Assembly (NCBI GenBank): GCA_028719885.1
Contig: JAQYLT010000019.1
Span: 1-64,000, forward strand
Direction: 5' to 3'
DNA length: 64,000 bases
Origin: Bacillota bacterium
GTDB taxonomy: Bacteria; Bacillota; Clostridia; Oscillospirales; Oscillospiraceae
The stretch's first letter is position 1. Each line of letters begins with the position of its first letter. Shown here piece by piece: positions 35,512 through 43,507 of this stretch. The notes under the pieces are model-generated. The model ran no database searches. It saw only the letters and a list, made by a program, of their open reading frames with translations, and had not been told where the DNA came from. The position numbers and the translations under genes are program-made.

Positions 35512-35985
35512 ATGAAAGCTGTACTTATCAGCATCCGGCCTGAGTGGTGTGATCTGATTGCCAGAGGGGAGAAAACGCTGGAGGTCAGGAAGACCAGGCC
35601 GAAGATAGATACACCGTTCAAGTGCTACATATACAGAACAAAAGGAAAGGTGAAACATATCTTGAACGGAAAATGGTTCAATATGCCTGTTGGAGGGTCT
35701 GTAATTGGCGAATTTATCTGTGATACATATGTCATTGATAGGACATTCGGCCATGATGCGCTTTTCAATGGTGCGGCGTGCATGACAGAAGTTGAATGCG
35801 CCGCATATTCCACTTGTTCTCCGATTTATGGATGGCACATATCCAATCTGAAAATCTATGAGAAGCCGAAGAAACTGAGAGATTTTACAGGTATCAAAAC
35901 TATGCGGGACGGATTTGAATTGCGCGTACTTGAACGACCGCCTCAGAGCTGGTGCTATGTGATGGAGGTGAACTGCAATGGTTGA
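35512..35985 (+). CDS. ASCH/PUA-like domain protein
   Basis: 157 residues starting KAVLISIRPEWCDLIARGEKT, the typical ASCH opening (substrate-binding GxKxxExR). ASCH domains bind or modify RNA or nucleosides. It directly follows the radical SAM gene and overlaps the next gene by eight bases. Confidence 0.75.
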   Translation: MKAVLISIRPEWCDLIARGEKTLEVRKTRPKIDTPFKCYIYRTKGKVKHILNGKWFNMPVGGSVIGEFICDTYVIDRTFGHDALFNGAACMTEVECAAYSTCSPIYGWHISNLKIYEKPKKLRDFTGIKTMRDGFELRVLERPPQSWCYVMEVNCNG

Positions 35986-36379
35986 ACAGAAAGTTCTGAA
36001 TGATCTATTCTCAGCCTTCCCGGATGCCATTCTGAACCGGCATTTGGAGTTCGTTGCTGATCCGCATAGGCGGGTAAATTCCTACTTCCGGCTTGATAAC
36101 TGCGAGACCAGAGAGGATGTAGTGGCAAAGCTGCTGGAATGGCTTTCCCGCGAAGCCTTCAAAAGCCAACATTTTGATGCAGCGTGGAGGAATGCTCAGG
36201 TACATAAGTACCATCTTGACGGTATCAACCAGTTCTGCGGCACTTCTTTTACGCCGGAGGAAATGGAGCTGATTTACACGAAGCTCGGAAACTGTATTCG
36301 GCATCAGAAAACGCTAGAATTCATCCGCAGCGGATACGATATGGATGTACTGCGAAACAAGGAGGAAGCAAAATGTTGA
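35978..36379 (+). CDS. 133-residue phage protein, unknown
   Basis: All-helical with CETREDVVAKLLEWLSREAF and TPEEMELIYTKLGN. No family recognised. Confidence 0.5.
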   Translation: MVEQKVLNDLFSAFPDAILNRHLEFVADPHRRVNSYFRLDNCETREDVVAKLLEWLSREAFKSQHFDAAWRNAQVHKYHLDGINQFCGTSFTPEEMELIYTKLGNCIRHQKTLEFIRSGYDMDVLRNKEEAKC

Positions 36380-36552
36380 AACCGGGAGATAAGGTTGTAA
36401 TGAACGACCTCTACTATGTAAGCGAGGAAAACCGTGGGAAGGTCTGGACGGTTCGGTCTGAACCGTGGGTCTGTTGCGGCACCTTGGTGGTCAAACTGGA
36501 GGGAAAAGCCGGCGGCTATGCTGTCGATGGGCTGGATAAGGTAGAGGACTGA
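36373..36552 (+). CDS. 59-residue phage protein, SH3-like
   Basis: LKPGDKVVMNDLYYVS and VWTVRSEPW suggest a small beta-barrel. GGAGG site; overlaps the preceding stop. Function unknown. Confidence 0.5.
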   Translation: MLKPGDKVVMNDLYYVSEENRGKVWTVRSEPWVCCGTLVVKLEGKAGGYAVDGLDKVED

Positions 36553-36555
36553 TCC

Positions 36556-36768
36556 ATGTCCGAAATAATATACCTGGAAGATCTCCCAGATTGCGAAACC
36601 TGCCATGACCCAACGAAACGGAGGGATGGGGTAATCTTCGATTGCCCCGGCCCCGGAGAAATCACACCTACCTATACCTGCGAGAATAAGTCATGCCAGC
36701 GAAAATGGAATGCAGTTGGTTTGTTTATCCTACGGAGGGAAATGGCGGATAAGGAGGACAAGCAATGA
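36556..36768 (+). CDS. Zinc-binding phage protein
   Basis: 70 residues with CETCHDP, a CP, and CENKSCQRKW. Function unknown. Confidence 0.5.
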   Translation: MSEIIYLEDLPDCETCHDPTKRRDGVIFDCPGPGEITPTYTCENKSCQRKWNAVGLFILRREMADKEDKQ

Positions 36769-37103
36769 AAGCATGGATTGTCAGAGAAAAAGGCGAATTC
36801 TTTTGTGCAGTTGTTTTTGCTGAAACAAGGAGTAAGGCAAAAGTGGCTGCTATGGGTACAGATGTCTGTGAAAATGCCGACTATGTTGACATTATGGTCA
36901 GAAGGGCTCCTACTGCGGATCAGTACTACAAACCCGGGAAACGGGAACTTAACTGGTACGATGCGGAAGATCGCATTGTTATGGTCAGGGACTTGGGTTT
37001 TACCTGTGACTATGATGGCATCGACCCAGATGCGTGCGCAAGATGCCCGGCAAGAGATTATTGCGATTACTACGCTGATATGGATTCGGAGGAAGCGGAA
37101 TGA
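36765..37103 (+). CDS. 112-residue phage protein
   Basis: An N-terminal strand-helix unit (VREKGEFFCAVVFAETRSKAK) and a C-terminal cysteine cluster (CTCDYDG...CARCPARDYC). It resembles small phage proteins with a possible zinc site; unknown role. Confidence 0.5.
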   Translation: MKAWIVREKGEFFCAVVFAETRSKAKVAAMGTDVCENADYVDIMVRRAPTADQYYKPGKRELNWYDAEDRIVMVRDLGFTCDYDGIDPDACARCPARDYCDYYADMDSEEAE

Positions 37104-37789
37104 GCGTTAAATCTGAAATTGCCGAAAGGCTACGCCGGGAGAAGGCGAAGAACCTTCGGTACAAACGAGCGATTTCCGCAGATCTGAACTTGGAAACCAT
37201 CACATCCAGCCTGTGGGAAATGCAGGAAGCGGCTTCCAATATACGGTGGTGGTGCACTGATGTGGACGAAACTATGCTGGACGAGCTGATCGGCGACGAG
37301 GAAGAATCCTTTGAGCTGAAAATGGCGTTTTCCACGCTGGACGCTGACTGCTACCAGATGATTGAAGATTTGGATAATCAATGGATTCCTGAGTGCTTCG
37401 ATGTATTCTTCGGCGCCATTACGCCGGGACGGATGATGGGATATGATTCCTATGAGGGAGATTACTTCGGCTTGGAGGACGGCTATGAAACCGAACTTGC
37501 CCAGCGGGAAACCCGGGAGCGATTGAAGAGGTACACAAAAGACGATCTTATTGATGCCTTCCGCACCTGTTTCCGGCTGGCGGTAAATTACATCAATATT
37601 CGGAATCGGTACGATGGTCTGAAAAGCTACATAGACATTCTGAATGGCGTGAATACTGGTTTCCTCTCTGAGGTAAAGCGTATCGAAGAACTTTACGAAA
37701 AAGTTGCCGAAGGACACGCATCATGGGATGAAAAAAAGGAATTCGACCGGCTGACCAGTAATATGCCTGATGAAGTATGGATTCAGTAA
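37100..37789 (+). CDS. 229-residue phage protein, unknown
   Basis: Mostly helical and acidic. The central segment (FDVFFGAITPGRMMGYDSYEGDY) is distinctive. No family recognised. It is coupled to the preceding gene by ATGA. Confidence 0.5.
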   Translation: MSVKSEIAERLRREKAKNLRYKRAISADLNLETITSSLWEMQEAASNIRWWCTDVDETMLDELIGDEEESFELKMAFSTLDADCYQMIEDLDNQWIPECFDVFFGAITPGRMMGYDSYEGDYFGLEDGYETELAQRETRERLKRYTKDDLIDAFRTCFRLAVNYINIRNRYDGLKSYIDILNGVNTGFLSEVKRIEELYEKVAEGHASWDEKKEFDRLTSNMPDEVWIQ

Positions 37790-37799
37790 GGAGGTTTGA

Positions 37800-38024
37800 A
37801 TGGTAAAAATAGGACAGAAGATGATGCTTTCCATTTACACCGAAACAGAACAGCGGGGAACGAGCAAAACAGCGGTCAAAATTTATGCAGAGGGGATCTG
37901 CGTTTATGTACATCCTTTGAATCGGTTCTGCGTTTTTGATTTCGGCTGGTTCCGGGAGAGCTTTACAGAGCGGGAAATTGAAAAACGAGCCAAGAGAACG
38001 GGAGGCGATCAACATGAGCATTGA
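37800..38024 (+). CDS. 74-residue phage protein
   Basis: AAGGAGG site. Beta-rich N-terminus, basic C-terminal helix (TEREIEKRAKR). Overlaps the next start. Confidence 0.5.
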   Translation: MVKIGQKMMLSIYTETEQRGTSKTAVKIYAEGICVYVHPLNRFCVFDFGWFRESFTEREIEKRAKRTGGDQHEH

Positions 38025-38229
38025 CCGTAGAACCAGATACAGCTGGTTTTGTGTGTGCGACTGCTGCGAAGCGGAAATCAGCGGCGGCACCTGCTTCCAG
38101 GATGCGGTTGCAGCCAGAAAGAAGGAGGGGTGGAGGAGCATAAGGGATGAATCCGGGGAATGGATGGACCTGTGCCTGGATTGCCAAAAGACCATGAAGG
38201 AGGCGGGAAATCATGGGAAAAACCAGTAA
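38014..38229 (+). CDS. Zinc-ribbon phage protein
   Basis: 71 residues with CVCDCCEAEI and CLDCQK. Function unknown. Confidence 0.55.
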   Translation: MSIDRRTRYSWFCVCDCCEAEISGGTCFQDAVAARKKEGWRSIRDESGEWMDLCLDCQKTMKEAGNHGKNQ

Positions 38230-38788
38230 GACGAATTTGCCGAAGGAAACGGTGGAAGCGATTGCCTCCATAGCCGGAAAGGCTGGGGCGAAGGCGGCAG
38301 CAGAGTTTATTGCCCAGGAGCGGAAACGTGAAAAAGAATCCCGGTATGACCGCCGGCTTGGGAATACAAAGCTGCTGCTGGAGAACTACCGGATGTTCAA
38401 GGAGCATTGCTCCAGGGCGGTATTTGATTCCTCCCAACTGGACGAGAACGCCATTGACATCCTAGACCTGATGTGGGGCCGGGATGGTGATGTGTTCGTG
38501 GAATCCATCAAGAAATCTGCTCAAAGGACCCAAATCATCCTTCGGCACATCGATGAAATGCTGGATGCCTATGCTGGTTTGTGTAAATTATCAGGCCGGG
38601 AGGAGGAAATGCGGCGTATGCGCGCTGTGCTTGCGCTCTATATTGAAAATCCAGGTAAGACAATTCAGGAGATTTCCGAACTTGAAAAGGTCAATACCAG
38701 CACGATTTACCGTGATATTGCCATTGCAACGGAGAAATTGACAGGTTTGATTTTTGGACTTGACGGCCTTAATTCTGCCGTAATCTAA
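38213..38788 (+). CDS. ArpU-like late transcription regulator
   Basis: 191 residues. An N-terminal basic region is followed by a helical repeat and a C-terminal helix-turn-helix (KTIQEISELEKVNTSTIYRDI) of the sigma-70 region-4-like type seen in ArpU/RinA-class phage regulators. Its position as the last gene before a promoter, terminator and the terminase operon is that of a late activator or antiterminator. Specificity is inferred. Confidence 0.6.
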   Translation: MGKTSKTNLPKETVEAIASIAGKAGAKAAAEFIAQERKREKESRYDRRLGNTKLLLENYRMFKEHCSRAVFDSSQLDENAIDILDLMWGRDGDVFVESIKKSAQRTQIILRHIDEMLDAYAGLCKLSGREEEMRRMRAVLALYIENPGKTIQEISELEKVNTSTIYRDIAIATEKLTGLIFGLDGLNSAVI

Positions 38789-38836
38789 GCCAACGAATAC
38801 CAATCTGTTGTAATCTGACGTGCGAAAAAGTTAGAA

Positions 38837-38865
38837 TTGACTTGCATATATATCTGTGATAATAT
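38837..38865 (+). promoter_or_regulatory. Probable late promoter
   Basis: TTGACT (38837-38842), 17-base spacer, TAATAT (38860-38865), between the ArpU-like gene and the late genes. A terminator lies only about 25 bases beyond. Confidence 0.6.
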
Positions 38866-38891
38866 TTATGCTGTAAATTCTTGATCAGCCA

Positions 38892-38927
38892 GAGGCACCC
38901 GTTTTTCGGGTGCCTCAATCTATTTTT
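38892..38927 (+). terminator. Terminator downstream of the late promoter
   Basis: GAGGCACCCG / CGGGTGCCTC (38892-38901, 38907-38916) with a T5 loop and AATCTATTTTT tail. It either ends the early operon or attenuates late transcription. Confidence 0.85.
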
Positions 38928-39028
38928 GGGAGGGTAGAATTTGTGCCGGGTCGCTCCTTATCGGCACGCCCATACGAGAACCATTCGCCCATGGTTCATC
39001 ATTTAGGGTCAACAAAGGAGGCAACACA

Positions 39029-39100
39029 GTGCTATATAATATAGCAATAAATAGAAAGTGGAATCGATATGTTTGCGTGATGGGGGCTGGTTTGCCATGA
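39029..39100 (+). CDS. 23-residue leader peptide coupled to the methylase
   Basis: AAAGGAGG at 39014-39021 is followed by GTG 39029 and a 23-codon frame whose TGA overlaps the methylase ATG (ATGA at 39097-39100). The methylase itself lacks a good ribosome site, so translation is probably coupled. Confidence 0.5.
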   Translation: MLYNIAINRKWNRYVCVMGAGLP

Positions 39101-40332
39101 AAACCACAACCGAAATGCAACTCGTTTCCATATCAAAGCTGATCCCATATCAGAACAATGCTCGAACCCACTCTCCGGAGCAGATACGAAAACTCCGCTC
39201 ATCTATACGTGAGTTTGGTTTTGTAAATCCTGTCATTATCGACCGTGACTATGGCGTAATTGCCGGTCACGGTCGTGTTCTTGCGGCAAAGGAGGAAAAC
39301 ATCGCAGAGGTTCCATGTGTGTTCGTTGACCACCTCACAGAAGCGCAGAAGAAAGCATACATTCTGGCGGATAATCGTTTGGCATTGGATGCCGGGTGGG
39401 ACGAAGAACTTCTCAGATTGGAGATTGAAGGATTACAGGAAGTTGGATTTGACCTGGAATTTACAGGATTCACCCAAGAAGAACTCAATTCTTTATTTGA
39501 GATAGAACAAGTAAAAGAGGACGGGTTTGATGTTGAAGCAGCGCTCAAAAACGAGACCTTCTCAAAGACAGGCGATGTCTGGACGCTGGGGCGGCATCGG
39601 CTGGTCTGCGGTGACAGTACAAAAGCTGAAACTTATGAAACCCTGCTGGGTGATACCAGGGCAAATCTCATCATCACCGACCCTCCCTACAATGTGAACT
39701 ATGAAGGGTCCGCCGGGAAAATCAAGAACGACAACATGGCCTCTGAGAAATTCTACCAGTTCCTTCTGGATGCGTTTTCCTGCATGGAGAAGGCTCTGGC
39801 GAATGACGGCAGCATCTATGTGTTCCATGCCGATACTGAAGGCCTAAACTTCCGTAGGGCCTTTGCCGATGCAGGATTCTACCTGTCCGGCTGCTGTATC
39901 TGGAAGAAGCAATCTCTGGTGCTTGGCCGCTCTCCCTACCAGTGGCAGCATGAGCCTGTGCTGTACGGCTGGAAGAAGAAAGGAAAGCACCAGTGGTATA
40001 CCGGGCGGAAGGAGTCCACTATCTGGGAGTTCGACAAACCAAAGAAAAACGGTGACCACCCCACAATGAAGCCAATCCCCCTTATTGAATATCCAATTAA
40101 GAATTCTTCCATGAGCAATGCGGTTGTGCTAGACCCATTCGGCGGTTCCGGATCGACGCTCATAGCCTGTGAGCAGACCGACCGTATCTGCCGCACCATC
40201 GAACTGGACGAAAAGTTCTGCGATGTCATTGTACGCAGATTCATTGAGCTGGTCGGCTCGGAGGAGAATGTCAGTGTCCTGCGTGACGGGAAGGAATACA
40301 AGTTCAGCGAGGTGTTCCATGGAGACGAATAA
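39097..40332 (+). CDS. ParB-domain DNA methyltransferase
   Basis: 411 residues. The N-terminal ParB-like nuclease fold (PYQNNARTHSPEQI, VIAGHGRVLAAKEE) is fused to an N-4/N-6 amino-methyltransferase with catalytic DPPY (IITDPPYNVNYEG) and the SAM motif LDPFGGSGST. The catalytic motif precedes the SAM motif, the beta-class order. No restriction enzyme is adjacent, so it is an orphan phage methylase that may protect phage DNA. It lies immediately before the terminase genes. Confidence 0.9.
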   Translation: MKTTTEMQLVSISKLIPYQNNARTHSPEQIRKLRSSIREFGFVNPVIIDRDYGVIAGHGRVLAAKEENIAEVPCVFVDHLTEAQKKAYILADNRLALDAGWDEELLRLEIEGLQEVGFDLEFTGFTQEELNSLFEIEQVKEDGFDVEAALKNETFSKTGDVWTLGRHRLVCGDSTKAETYETLLGDTRANLIITDPPYNVNYEGSAGKIKNDNMASEKFYQFLLDAFSCMEKALANDGSIYVFHADTEGLNFRRAFADAGFYLSGCCIWKKQSLVLGRSPYQWQHEPVLYGWKKKGKHQWYTGRKESTIWEFDKPKKNGDHPTMKPIPLIEYPIKNSSMSNAVVLDPFGGSGSTLIACEQTDRICRTIELDEKFCDVIVRRFIELVGSEENVSVLRDGKEYKFSEVFHGDE

Positions 40333-40407
40333 GACGGAATACCATGCGCCATCGGACATCGCCTGGGTGTCAGAGGTAGGTAGGAAATAGCACAGTTACT
40401 GCATCCT

Positions 40408-40482
40408 ATTTTTGGTAGTATTACAGTGCAGAATTATCTTGATATCTGTTTCGCTCTGAGCGAATATGTGACTACCAAAAAT
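40408..40482. repeat. Nested inverted repeats before the 40499 gene
   Basis: ATTTTTGGTAGT (40408-40419) is inverted at 40471-40482; inside is the hairpin TTCGCT-CTG-AGCGAA (40450-40464). This probably forms a structured leader ending at the AAGGAGG of the next gene. Confidence 0.6.
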
Positions 40483-40498
40483 GAAGGAGGTTTCAACC

Positions 40499-41173
40499 AT
40501 GACAATCACAATCAACGCGCAAGGTTCGGAACGCAAGCGGCTGGTGCAGTGCATTTCCAAGTGGCTCGGCTATAAACCAAATTACCTGGGAGCACCAACC
40601 TTTTCCTACCAGGTCGATTCCTTCACCATCGAGAAAAACGGCAATCTCACATTTGATGACAGCGCCGACAGCGAGGTAATCGAGCGGCTTCTTCAGCACA
40701 TCTACGATGAGGGCTTCGACATCGACCAGAGCCACACCGAGGACGAGGAGGAACCCACCCAAGTCTGCATTTCTTTGCCGCGAAGCCGGTTCACCAACAG
40801 CAGTCTGGAGAATCTCAAAGCAATCCTGACTGCCAAGGGTGGCCTGATTCAAAAAGCCTTGGGTGTGCGCAGCCTGCCCGTGGAGGTCACGGAGGATAAG
40901 GTGTCCTTCCCCTGGTTCTCCGAGATGCCCACACCGGAAGAATTGTCCGCCTATGAGATGTTCATCTGCAAGCTCTGTGAGATGGCTGGGAATCAGAAGC
41001 GGATCACCGCCAAAGAGAAAGCTGTGGATAACGAAAAGTATGCCTTCCGCTGCTTCCTTCTCCGGCTGGGGTTCATTGGAACTGAGCATAAGCAGACCAG
41101 AAAAATCCTGCTCCGCAATCTGGCCGGCAGTTCCGCTTTCAAAGACGGACAGCCCAAGGAGGTGGAATCATGA
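40499..41173 (+). CDS. Phage 'virulence-related' protein, unknown
   Basis: 224 residues starting MTITINAQGSERKRLVQ with AAGGAGG. Resembles proteins loosely named virulence-related in Clostridia prophages near the terminase. The N-terminal half predicts a small alpha/beta domain; the C-terminal half ends in a basic helical region (RCFLLRLGFIG). Function unknown. Confidence 0.6.
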   Translation: MTITINAQGSERKRLVQCISKWLGYKPNYLGAPTFSYQVDSFTIEKNGNLTFDDSADSEVIERLLQHIYDEGFDIDQSHTEDEEEPTQVCISLPRSRFTNSSLENLKAILTAKGGLIQKALGVRSLPVEVTEDKVSFPWFSEMPTPEELSAYEMFICKLCEMAGNQKRITAKEKAVDNEKYAFRCFLLRLGFIGTEHKQTRKILLRNLAGSSAFKDGQPKEVES

Positions 41174-41391
41174 GAATGATCTCAAAAGAAACCTTGCAGG
41201 CCCTCCGAGAACGCTATCCAAAGGGAACACGGGTGGAACTTGTACATATGGACGATGTTCAAGCCCCGCCTGTGGGCACAAAGGGTACCGTCAGTGGCGT
41301 GGACGATATGGGCAGCATCATGGTTGCCTGGGATAATGGCTGCGGACTGAGTGTGGCATACGGTGTGGATGCCTGCAGGAAGGTGGAGTGA
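41170..41391 (+). CDS. DUF4314 protein
   Basis: 73 residues. RYPKGTRVELVHMDD, GTKGTVSGVDDMGSIMVAWDNG give a KOW/SH3-like DUF4314 domain, common in phage late regions. Overlaps the preceding stop. Confidence 0.75.
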   Translation: MRMISKETLQALRERYPKGTRVELVHMDDVQAPPVGTKGTVSGVDDMGSIMVAWDNGCGLSVAYGVDACRKVE

Positions 41392-41514
41392 ATAACCTAC
41401 CAATAAAACAGAGCAGTTACCTACAATAACGGAAGTGGAATATAGGAACAACAGCAGGGGTTACATGCGTGGCCCCTGCTGAACAACTTGAATCTCCAAA
41501 AATGCGAGGTGGTG

Positions 41515-42240
41515 ATGTCGTGCATGGATAACCGGGAGAAAGGCTACACCCTCTACAAAAAAGGTCTTAAATATAAAGAGATCGCAGAAAAGCTAGGTGT
41601 GACTGAGAGCGCGGTTAAAAGCTGGGCGACACGCTACTGGAAAAAAGGAAAAGTTGCATCCGAAAAAGTTGCAACCAAAAGCAAAAAAGTTGCATCACAG
41701 GATGCAACCACAAAAGAGACAAAACACAGGGGGGGGCAGCCGGGGAATGTAAATGGTGTAGGTAATAATGGTGGTGCTCCGCCTGGGAACCAAAACGCAT
41801 TTAAGCATGGAGGTTATTCCGCAATTCTCTTTGACACACTCGACGATGATGAGCGTTCACTTATTGACCAAATGGAGCCTGACGAAGAACAACTGCTGGT
41901 TGACGAGATCAATTTGCTCACGGTCAGAGAGCACAGAATTCTGCACAGGATAAACGAGTACAAAGACAAGTCTGCGGTCGTTTCGTCAGTTGAAAAAACG
42001 GAGCATCGCACGGCTGATGATGAGACAGATTATTATCTGCAAACATCATCTGAGGCTTCCTACAGCATTATCCTGAAGCTGGAGGAGGCGCTCACTCGGT
42101 GCCAGGCTCAAAAGCAGAGGACTATCGATACTTTGAATAAAATCAGGATGGCGAAGGACGATGGAAAATCCAGAGACATTGAGGATATGTATTTGATCCG
42201 CAAGGTGGTGTTTGGCGATGACAGCGACCCAAACACTTGA
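41515..42240 (+). CDS. Terminase small subunit
   Basis: About 241 residues (alternative ATG 41524). N-terminal HTH (YKEIAEKLGVTESAVKSWATR), a lysine/valine repeat tract built from GTTGCA-type direct repeats (41650-41715), and NVNGVGNNGGAPPGNQNA, typical of PBSX-type small terminases. It should recognise packaging sites. It overlaps the large subunit start. Confidence 0.82.
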   Translation: MSCMDNREKGYTLYKKGLKYKEIAEKLGVTESAVKSWATRYWKKGKVASEKVATKSKKVASQDATTKETKHRGGQPGNVNGVGNNGGAPPGNQNAFKHGGYSAILFDTLDDDERSLIDQMEPDEEQLLVDEINLLTVREHRILHRINEYKDKSAVVSSVEKTEHRTADDETDYYLQTSSEASYSIILKLEEALTRCQAQKQRTIDTLNKIRMAKDDGKSRDIEDMYLIRKVVFGDDSDPNT

Positions 42241-43495
42241 ATTTAAGTTCGGGCCCAAGCATATTGCCTATATGCGACGGTGCCGGGACTGCGAAATCAA
42301 CGTTGCGGAGGGCGCAGTCCGAGCAGGCAAAACCGTGGATAATGTATTTGCCTTTGCAAATGAATTGGAAACGTGCCCCGATAAATTCCATCTTGCCTCC
42401 GGCTCTACCCTGGGCAATGCCAAGCTGAACATCGGTGACTGCAATGGCTATGGCCTGGAGGGGCAGTTCCGGGGACGTTGCCGCTGGGGTAAGTACAAGA
42501 ACAATGAAGCCCTGTACGTTGATACGCCAGCCGGGGAGAAAATCATCATCTTTGCAGGTGCTGCCCTTGCGAACAGTTTCAAGCGAATCCGTGGTAACTC
42601 CTACGGCATGTGGATTGCCACAGAGATAAATCAGCACCATGATTCGTTCATCAAGGAAGCCTTCAACCGTCAGCTGGCCGCTAAGAAAATCAAGGTGTTT
42701 TGGGATCTCAACCCGTCCAATCCCAATCACCAAATATACACAGACTACATCGACAAGTATGCTGCAAAGCAGAAAGCCGGTAATTTTTTGCCCGGATATA
42801 ACTACGAACACTTCACGATCTTCGATAATGCAACCCTGCCTCCCGAGCGTGTGCAGGAGATTGTGGCGAAGTATGATGAAAGCTCTGTCTGGTATGACCG
42901 GGACATAATGGGACGCCGGATGCGGGCAGAGGGGCTTGTATACCCAATGTTCCGGCGGGATAAGCACGTCGCCAAGACGATTCCGAAATTCAACAGCCGC
43001 CATAGCTACTACGTTTCCATTGACTATGGTACTGTCAATCCATTTGCTGCCGGCTTGTGGGATGTGGATACCGCAAACCGCAAGGCAGTGATGATAAAAG
43101 AGCTGTACTATGACGGCGGCACCAGAAACCGGGTGGATAATGAGGAATATTACAAAATGCTCTGCAAGCTCATTGATGATATTCCAATCCAGTACATCGT
43201 CATTGACCCGTCTGCATCATCCATGGTAGAAACCATCCAAAAGTACGGCAAATACCTTGTGCAGGGGGCGGATAACGATGTGCTGAACGGCATTCAGAAT
43301 GTTACAAAGTATCTTAACACCGGTAGCATTTCCTTTGTCGAGAGCTGCACGAATACCTTCGACGAATTTGAATCATACTGCTGGGACGAGGAGAAGCACT
43401 CGGATGTTGTTATCAAGGAAAACGACCACGCTATGGACATGGTGCGGTATTTCTGCCAGACGGTGCTGCGCAATGAGTGGAGATGGTTAGTATAA
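42218..43495 (+). CDS. Terminase large subunit
   Basis: 425 residues of the PBSX/terminase_3 type. Walker A is EGAVRAGKT (Lys38); the ATPase region includes FAGAALANSFKRIRG and WIATEINQH. The C-terminal RNase H-like nuclease has VSIDYGTVNPFAAGLW and IVIDPSASS. Start 42218 is nine bases from AAGGTGG. Confidence 0.92.
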   Translation: MTATQTLEFKFGPKHIAYMRRCRDCEINVAEGAVRAGKTVDNVFAFANELETCPDKFHLASGSTLGNAKLNIGDCNGYGLEGQFRGRCRWGKYKNNEALYVDTPAGEKIIIFAGAALANSFKRIRGNSYGMWIATEINQHHDSFIKEAFNRQLAAKKIKVFWDLNPSNPNHQIYTDYIDKYAAKQKAGNFLPGYNYEHFTIFDNATLPPERVQEIVAKYDESSVWYDRDIMGRRMRAEGLVYPMFRRDKHVAKTIPKFNSRHSYYVSIDYGTVNPFAAGLWDVDTANRKAVMIKELYYDGGTRNRVDNEEYYKMLCKLIDDIPIQYIVIDPSASSMVETIQKYGKYLVQGADNDVLNGIQNVTKYLNTGSISFVESCTNTFDEFESYCWDEEKHSDVVIKENDHAMDMVRYFCQTVLRNEWRWLV

Positions 43496-43507
43496 AGGGG
43501 GATGCCG

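Noticed and set aside
40319..40390. A 23-codon frame overlapping the methylase end
   Set aside because: It is very short, has no independent ribosome site and shows no recognisable features.
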